DNA of 64,000 nt from Pseudomonas nitroreducens NBRC 12694 (lineage in GTDB: Bacteria; Pseudomonadota; Gammaproteobacteria; Pseudomonadales; Pseudomonadaceae). Of this stretch, positions 59,674 through 64,000 are shown in pieces (the stretch's first letter is position 1; each line of letters starts with the position of its first letter). Under the pieces are notes generated by a model, which saw only the letters and a program-made list of their open reading frames with translations, did not search any database and was not told the DNA's origin. The stretch is taken from positions 310,001 to 374,000 of the forward strand of contig NZ_BDAI01000001.1 in assembly GCF_002091755.1 (NCBI RefSeq), written 5' to 3'. The translations under genes were made by a program, and so were the position numbers.

Positions 59674-61247
59674 TTTCCGAAGCCGTCGTAGACCTGTCGC
59701 GCCTGCAGTTCGCGATGACCGCCATGTACCATTTCCTGTTCGTGCCGCTGACCCTCGGCCTGGCCTTCCTGCTGGCGATCATGGAGTCGGTCTACGTGAT
59801 GACCGGCAAGCAGGTGTACAAGGACATGACCCAGTTCTGGGGCAAGCTGTTCGGCATCAACTTCGCCCTGGGGGTCACCACCGGGCTGACCATGGAGTTC
59901 CAGTTCGGCACCAACTGGGCCTACTACTCCCACTACGTCGGTGACATCTTCGGCGCGCCGCTGGCCATCGAAGGCCTGATGGCCTTCTTCCTCGAATCGA
60001 CCTTCATCGGCCTGTTCTTCTTCGGCTGGGACCGCCTGTCGAAGGTCCAGCACCTGTCGGTGACCTGGCTGGTGGCGTTGGGCTCGAACCTTTCGGCGCT
60101 GTGGATCCTGATCGCCAATGGCTGGATGCAGAACCCGGTGGGCGCGGAGTTCAACTTCCAGACCATGCGCATGGAGCTCACCGACTTCGGTGCGCTGCTG
60201 TTCAACCCGGTGGCCCAGGTCAAGTTCGTCCATACCGTCGCCGCCGGCTACGTCACCGGGGCGATCTTCGTCCTCGCCATCTCCAGCTACTACCTGCTGA
60301 AAAAGCGCGACCAGGGCTTCGCCCGGCGCTCCTTCGCCATCGCCTCGGCCTTCGGCCTGGCCTCGATCCTCTCGGTGATCATCCTTGGCGACGAGTCGGG
60401 CTATGAGATCGGCGACGTGCAGAAGACCAAGCTGGCCGCCATCGAGGCGGAATGGGAAACCCATCCTGCCCCCGCCGGTTTCACGCTCATCGGCCTGCCC
60501 AACCAGGAGGAGCAGCGCACCGACTATGCGATCAAGATCCCCTATGTGCTCGGCCTGATCGCCACTCGCTCACTGGACAAGGAGGTCACCGGGATCAAGG
60601 ACCTGCTGGCGCATCACGAGGCGCGCATCCGTCACGGCATGACCGCCTATGCCCTGCTGCAGAAGCTGCGCGGCGGTGACAAATCCGAGGCTACCCTGGC
60701 GCAGTTCAATCAGGTGAAGAACGACCTCGGCTACGGTCTGCTGCTGAAGAAGTACACGCCCGAGGTGGTGGACGCGACCGAAGAGCAGATTCGCCTGGCC
60801 ACCCTCGACACCATCCCCGATGTGTTCACCCTGTTCTTCAGCTTCCGCATCATGGTCGGCTGCGGGTTCCTCATGCTCGCTCTGTTCGCCTGTGCGTTCT
60901 ATGCCTCGGCGCGCAAGAACGAGGAGCGCAAGCGCTGGCTGCTCAAATGGGCGCTGTGGAGCCTGCCACTGCCCTGGCTGGCCGCGCAGACCGGCTGGTA
61001 TGTCGCCGAACACGGCCGCCAGCCCTGGTCCATCGGTGAGGTACTGCCGGTGCACCTGTCCGCTTCCAGCCTCAGCACCGGCGATGTCTGGGGCTCGCTG
61101 CTGGCGTTGATCGCCTTCTACAGCCTGCTGCTGGTGGTGGAGATGTACCTGATGATCAAGTTCGCCCGCCTCGGCCCATCGAGCCTGCACACCGGCCGTT
61201 ACCACTTCGAGCAGGGCCATGCGGCCAGCGGCGCGGCCACGGCGTAA
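59670..61247 (+). CDS. cydA: Cytochrome bd ubiquinol oxidase subunit I, long Q-loop type
   Basis: The 525-residue, nine-helix protein aligns over its full length with E. coli CydA as I recall it. It has H21 in FAMTAMYHFLF (heme b595), the invariant GLTMEFQFGTNW and a long Q-loop (GDESGYEIGDVQKTKLAAIE ... GYGLLLKKYTP, about residues 247-370). C-terminal GRQPWSIGEVLP is also present. The long loop places it in the bd-I (L) subfamily, distinct from the short-loop CioA of P. aeruginosa. It oxidises quinol and reduces O2. Confidence 0.95.
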   Translation: MISEAVVDLSRLQFAMTAMYHFLFVPLTLGLAFLLAIMESVYVMTGKQVYKDMTQFWGKLFGINFALGVTTGLTMEFQFGTNWAYYSHYVGDIFGAPLAIEGLMAFFLESTFIGLFFFGWDRLSKVQHLSVTWLVALGSNLSALWILIANGWMQNPVGAEFNFQTMRMELTDFGALLFNPVAQVKFVHTVAAGYVTGAIFVLAISSYYLLKKRDQGFARRSFAIASAFGLASILSVIILGDESGYEIGDVQKTKLAAIEAEWETHPAPAGFTLIGLPNQEEQRTDYAIKIPYVLGLIATRSLDKEVTGIKDLLAHHEARIRHGMTAYALLQKLRGGDKSEATLAQFNQVKNDLGYGLLLKKYTPEVVDATEEQIRLATLDTIPDVFTLFFSFRIMVGCGFLMLALFACAFYASARKNEERKRWLLKWALWSLPLPWLAAQTGWYVAEHGRQPWSIGEVLPVHLSASSLSTGDVWGSLLALIAFYSLLLVVEMYLMIKFARLGPSSLHTGRYHFEQGHAASGAATA

Positions 61248-61257
61248 GGAGACGATC

Positions 61258-62394
61258 ATGGACTACGAAACGCTGAAACTGACCTGGTGGGTGCTGATCG
61301 GTGTGCTGCTGATCGGTTTCGCCCTCACCGATGGCTTCGACATGGGCGCCATGGCACTGATGCCCTTCGTGGCGAAGACCGACAGCGAACGACGGGTGGC
61401 GATCAACACCATCGCCCCGCACTGGGACGGCAACCAGGTCTGGTTCATCACCGCCGGCGGCGCCCTGTTCGCCGCCTGGCCGATGGTCTATGCCACCGCG
61501 TTCTCCGGGTTGTACTGGGCGATGCTGCTGGTGCTCTTCGCCCTGTTCTGCCGCCCCGTCGGTTTCGACTACCGCAGCAAACTGGAAAACCAGCGCTGGC
61601 GTGCGGTCTGGGACTGGGCGCTGTTCGTCGGTGGCTTCGTCCCGGCGCTGGTGTTCGGCGTGGCCTTCGGCAACCTGTTCCAGGGCCTGCCTTTCAGCCT
61701 CGATGAGATGATGCGGCCGTCCTACCACGGCAGCTTCTTCGCCCTGCTCAACCCCTTTGCCCTGCTCGCCGGAGTGGTCAGCCTGAGCATGCTCTGCCTG
61801 CACGGCGGCGCCTGGCTGATGCTGCGCACCGACGGAGAACTGGCTGAGCGCTCCAGGCGGGCCGCGCAGTTGTGCGCACTGGTCTACCTGCTGACCTTCA
61901 TCGCTGCCGGTGCCTGGGTCAGCCTGGGCATGAACGGCTTCGCCCTGCTCTCGAGCATCGACGGCAATGCGGTTCTGAACCCGTTGAACAAGGAAGTTGC
62001 GCTGTCCAACGCCGGCTGGCTGGCCAACTACCACGCCTACCCCGCGACCATCGCCGCCCCCATGGTCGGCATCCTCGGCGGCCTGCTGGCCCTGGCCGCG
62101 GCCAGCGGCGGGCGCGGCGGCCTGACCTTCCTGGGCAGCGCCCTGGCGATCATCGGCACCCTGTGCACGGCAGGCTTCGCGCTGTTCCCCTTCGTCTTCC
62201 CCTCCAGCGAGAACCCGGCGGCGAGCCTCACGATGTGGGACGCGGTTTCCAGCCACAAGACCCTGGGCATCATGTTCGTCGTGGCCTGCATCTTCGTACC
62301 GCTGATCCTCTGCTACACGCTGTGGGGCTACGTGAAGATGTGGGGCCGCCTGAACCGCAAGCACATCGAAGCCAACTCCCACGGCCTCTACTGA
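61258..62394 (+). CDS. cydB: Cytochrome bd ubiquinol oxidase subunit II
   Basis: The 378-residue membrane protein starts MDYETLKLTWWVLIGVLLIG and has the CydB hallmarks GFALTDGFDMGAM and APHWDGNQVWFITAGGALFA. The ATG at 61258 follows AAGGAGACGATC, 10 bases after cydA. It forms the heterodimer with CydA. Confidence 0.95.
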   Translation: MDYETLKLTWWVLIGVLLIGFALTDGFDMGAMALMPFVAKTDSERRVAINTIAPHWDGNQVWFITAGGALFAAWPMVYATAFSGLYWAMLLVLFALFCRPVGFDYRSKLENQRWRAVWDWALFVGGFVPALVFGVAFGNLFQGLPFSLDEMMRPSYHGSFFALLNPFALLAGVVSLSMLCLHGGAWLMLRTDGELAERSRRAAQLCALVYLLTFIAAGAWVSLGMNGFALLSSIDGNAVLNPLNKEVALSNAGWLANYHAYPATIAAPMVGILGGLLALAAASGGRGGLTFLGSALAIIGTLCTAGFALFPFVFPSSENPAASLTMWDAVSSHKTLGIMFVVACIFVPLILCYTLWGYVKMWGRLNRKHIEANSHGLY

Positions 62395-62406
62395 AGGAGC
62401 AACCGC

Positions 62407-62514
62407 ATGTGGTACTTCACCTGGATACTCGGCGTCCTGCTGGCCTGCAGCTTCGGCATCATCAATGCGCTGTGGCTGGAAACCACTCAGGATCTGGACA
62501 GTGACGACGACTGA
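62407..62514 (+). CDS. cydX: Cytochrome bd oxidase subunit CydX
   Basis: This 35-residue protein begins MWYFTWILGVLLACSFGIIN, the conserved CydX helix, and ends with an acidic tail TQDLDSDDD. It stabilises the hemes of the CydAB complex. It lies 12 bases after cydB with AAGGAGCAACCGC as ribosome binding site and overlaps the next gene by 14 bases. Confidence 0.95.
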   Translation: MWYFTWILGVLLACSFGIINALWLETTQDLDSDDD

Positions 62515-62800
62515 CGCAGCCTTCCTGCGCCACCCCGCCAGCCGCACCTTGTCACTGCTGCTGGCGATTCCCCTGGCGCTGGTCCTGCTGATCCATCCCG
62601 CCGCCATGCTCGACACCCAGGGCCGCTACAGCCATGGCCTGCTGATGCTGGCGATGCTCGGGGTCAGCGCCGGTTTCGTCCATGGGGTGGGCTTCGACCC
62701 ACGCGGCCTGCCCTGGCGCTGGGTGTTCGGGCCGCTGTGCGGCTGGGCACTGATGGCGCTGGGCTACGCGCTCCTGCTCAAGGCGCAATTGGGTCTGTAG
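62501..62800 (+). CDS. ybgE: Cyd operon protein YbgE
   Basis: From a GTG at 62501, inside the cydX end, this gives 99 residues with three hydrophobic helices and the YbgE signature AGFVHGVGFDPRGLPWRWVFGP. The family is found after cydX in E. coli and many others; function is unknown. An ATG at 62465 in frame would start inside cydX coding sequence and is less likely. Confidence 0.85.
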   Translation: MTTTDAAFLRHPASRTLSLLLAIPLALVLLIHPAAMLDTQGRYSHGLLMLAMLGVSAGFVHGVGFDPRGLPWRWVFGPLCGWALMALGYALLLKAQLGL

Positions 62801-62818
62801 AACCACGACGGGCTCATT

Positions 62819-63214
62819 TCAGCCCTCGGAGCGCCGCGGCAGGTCATCGACCGTGTCGAACCAAGACAGTTGCGACGAACACCATACGTGGCACTGCGGC
62901 TCGATCCGCTCCGGCTCGTCCAGGGTGACGATGTTCAGCCCTACCGTTTCACCGTCACGCACGCGGAACTCCATGGGCGTACCGCACTTCACGCAGAAGC
63001 GCCGCTCGCCGTCTTCACTGGAGCGCCACAGGCCGAGTTCGCCGGCGGTGTAGGCAAACCCCGTCAGCGCAATCACCGCCCACGGAACAGCCGGCGCGGC
63101 ATTGGCCTTCTGGCAGATGCGGCAGTGGCAATAGCCGGTTTCCTCCGGTTGCGCATCCACGCGGTAGCGCACCGCGCCGCAGGCGCAGCCGCCGAAGAGG
63201 GGAAAAGGCAACAT
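62819..63214 (-). CDS. GFA-family (glutathione-dependent formaldehyde-activating-like) protein
   Basis: The 131-residue protein has the zinc-binding cysteine pattern of the family: GGCACGAVRY, TGYCHCRICQKANAAPAV and FCVKCGTPMEF. Most members are not true formaldehyde-activating enzymes, and the substrate is unknown. It converges on the cyd operon with an 18-base gap. Confidence 0.88.
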   Translation of the reverse strand: MLPFPLFGGCACGAVRYRVDAQPEETGYCHCRICQKANAAPAVPWAVIALTGFAYTAGELGLWRSSEDGERRFCVKCGTPMEFRVRDGETVGLNIVTLDEPERIEPQCHVWCSSQLSWFDTVDDLPRRSEG

Positions 63215-63244
63215 GGTGAGGCTCCCGTGACAGTCTAAGCAGAC

Positions 63245-63940
63245 TCAGAGCCTATCCAACATTCCCAGGGTCTGCAGGACCGCGACACCGGTGAAGAGCA
63301 ACAGGATTTGTCGCTGGGCCAGGGCGCAGACCTCCTCGCGCAACTCCGGCGGGCGCTCCAGGTAGTCCAGCGACTGCTGGAACAGCTGCCGGCTGATCAG
63401 CCGCGACAGCTGGTCCAGTTCGCCCACCTCGACGTCCGGTAGCAGATGGAATTGGCGGATGTCCTCGGCCATGTCCTCGCCGAATTCGTCCATCACCCGC
63501 GCCAGTGCCTCACGCAGTACCGGCGACGGTCCGTGCAACTCGCGCACGCCGATGATGAAAGCCTGCGGGTTGCGCTCGACGAAATCAAAGAACAGCCGCA
63601 CAGTCTCCCGGGTGACGCGCTGGCCGCGCTCCAGGTCCAGGCCGAACGGCACACTGGCCGCGCTCGCCCCCGATAGCGCGCGCTCGGCCGCCTCACGGCG
63701 CAGGTCGCGCAACGGCTGGCGCAACTGGGTAGCGATGTCGCGGATGATCGCCAGGCCCAGGTCGTCCACGTCGCTGAAATGCCGGTAGAAGGTGTTCGGG
63801 TTCAACCCCGCTTCCCGCGCCAGCTCCCGCAGCCCGAGGCTGCTCAGGCTGCGCCGGCTGGCCGCCAGGCGCAGCGCCGCGTCGATCAGTGCGCGCTTGC
63901 CGGCGGCCTGCGTTGGCCGTTCTTCCTGTTCGATTTCCAT
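63245..63940 (-). CDS. TetR-family transcriptional regulator (FabR/DesT-like)
   Basis: From the ATG at 63940 the protein has 231 residues; an ATG at 63961 would add seven. The N-terminal HTH reads LGLRELAREAGLNPNTFYRHF, and the C-terminal part resembles the ligand domain of regulators of unsaturated fatty acid synthesis (VERNPQAFIIGVRELHGPSP). P. aeruginosa DesT is of this type. The window ends about 40 bases upstream, where TATACAGATGTCTACA may belong to an operator of a divergent gene. Confidence 0.8.
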   Translation of the reverse strand: MEIEQEERPTQAAGKRALIDAALRLAASRRSLSSLGLRELAREAGLNPNTFYRHFSDVDDLGLAIIRDIATQLRQPLRDLRREAAERALSGASAASVPFGLDLERGQRVTRETVRLFFDFVERNPQAFIIGVRELHGPSPVLREALARVMDEFGEDMAEDIRQFHLLPDVEVGELDQLSRLISRQLFQQSLDYLERPPELREEVCALAQRQILLLFTGVAVLQTLGMLDRL

Positions 63941-64000
63941 GTGTCTGGCGGCCGACCCCATCTAAGGTTGGTTGTTCCTGAAGTATACAGATGTCTACAT

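Noticed and set aside
1..64000. CRISPR arrays, tRNA or rRNA genes, intact IS elements
   Set aside because: No regularly spaced direct repeats, no tRNA cloverleaf-like sequence and no transposase frame were noticed. The repeats found are REP or MITE-like and non-coding. A tRNAscan and ISfinder run would be decisive.

Overview
The window is about 65% GC, gene-dense chromosomal DNA from a Pseudomonas of the P. aeruginosa / nitroreducens / citronellolis type. Pseudomonas-specific families (OprD porin, ANR, Aer, two cco operons, pau polyamine genes) and Pseudomonas-style REP repeats support this. The right half follows, as far as I can recall, the gene order of the P. aeruginosa PAO1 PA1541-PA1571 region: pau genes, rlmM, acnA, aer, two cco operons, ccoGHIS, hemN, anr, apt. 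No rRNA, tRNA, CRISPR array, complete insertion sequence or intact prophage was seen.

Left part (1-10 kb): envelope and accessory genes. These are a lipoprotein, an OprD-family porin, a divergent pair (zinc phospholipase-C-like exported protein and a lipoprotein) around a perfect 11-bp inverted repeat, a YcaC-type hydrolase, a Nudix hydrolase, an AraC regulator divergent from a fatty-acid hydroxylase/FMN-reductase pair, a ClpP-like exported protein and a membrane histidine phosphatase. Between 4184 and 4815 lies a stretch that may be phage-derived.

10-22 kb: a PAS-GGDEF diguanylate cyclase; aceE-aceF with a 143-bp MITE-like palindrome wedged between them; a BigR-type sulfide/persulfide operon (ArsR repressor, two YeeE/YedE halves, metallo-beta-lactamase persulfide dioxygenase-like) with a clear operator; a divergent GNAT / RLAN-RimK ATP-grasp pair; and a small MoaD/ThiS protein next to a BNR beta-propeller.

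22-35 kb: gamma-glutamylpolyamine synthetase and oxidase (pau), a LysR regulator and a polyamine-type ABC transporter (ATPase, Tat-exported binding protein, two permeases). A 267-bp element separates the second permease from its presumed ribosome binding site. TusA, an S15-family lipoprotein peptidase, a MaoC dehydratase and RlmM follow. Several intergenic gaps here are filled with REP or MITE-like repeats.

36-63 kb: an aerobic/microaerobic respiration island. It holds aconitase, the aerotaxis receptor Aer, two tandem cbb3 oxidase operons (ccoNOQP-2 then ccoNOQP-1), the assembly genes ccoGHIS, a TauE/SafE-like protein, anaerobic hemN, the oxygen sensor anr, apt, a diiron-type hydrolase, and a complete E. 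coli-type cytochrome bd operon (cydP-cydA-cydB-cydX-ybgE). Two good ANR boxes (ccoN-2, hemN) and one degenerate one (aer) are visible. A second motif, GCGAC-N5-GTCGC, which resembles the RegA/PrrA/RoxR consensus, recurs exactly or nearly so upstream of ccoN-1, ccoG, anr and cydP. Together these suggest that the two cbb3 operons, heme synthesis and the bd oxidase are wired to ANR and to a RoxR-type redox regulator.
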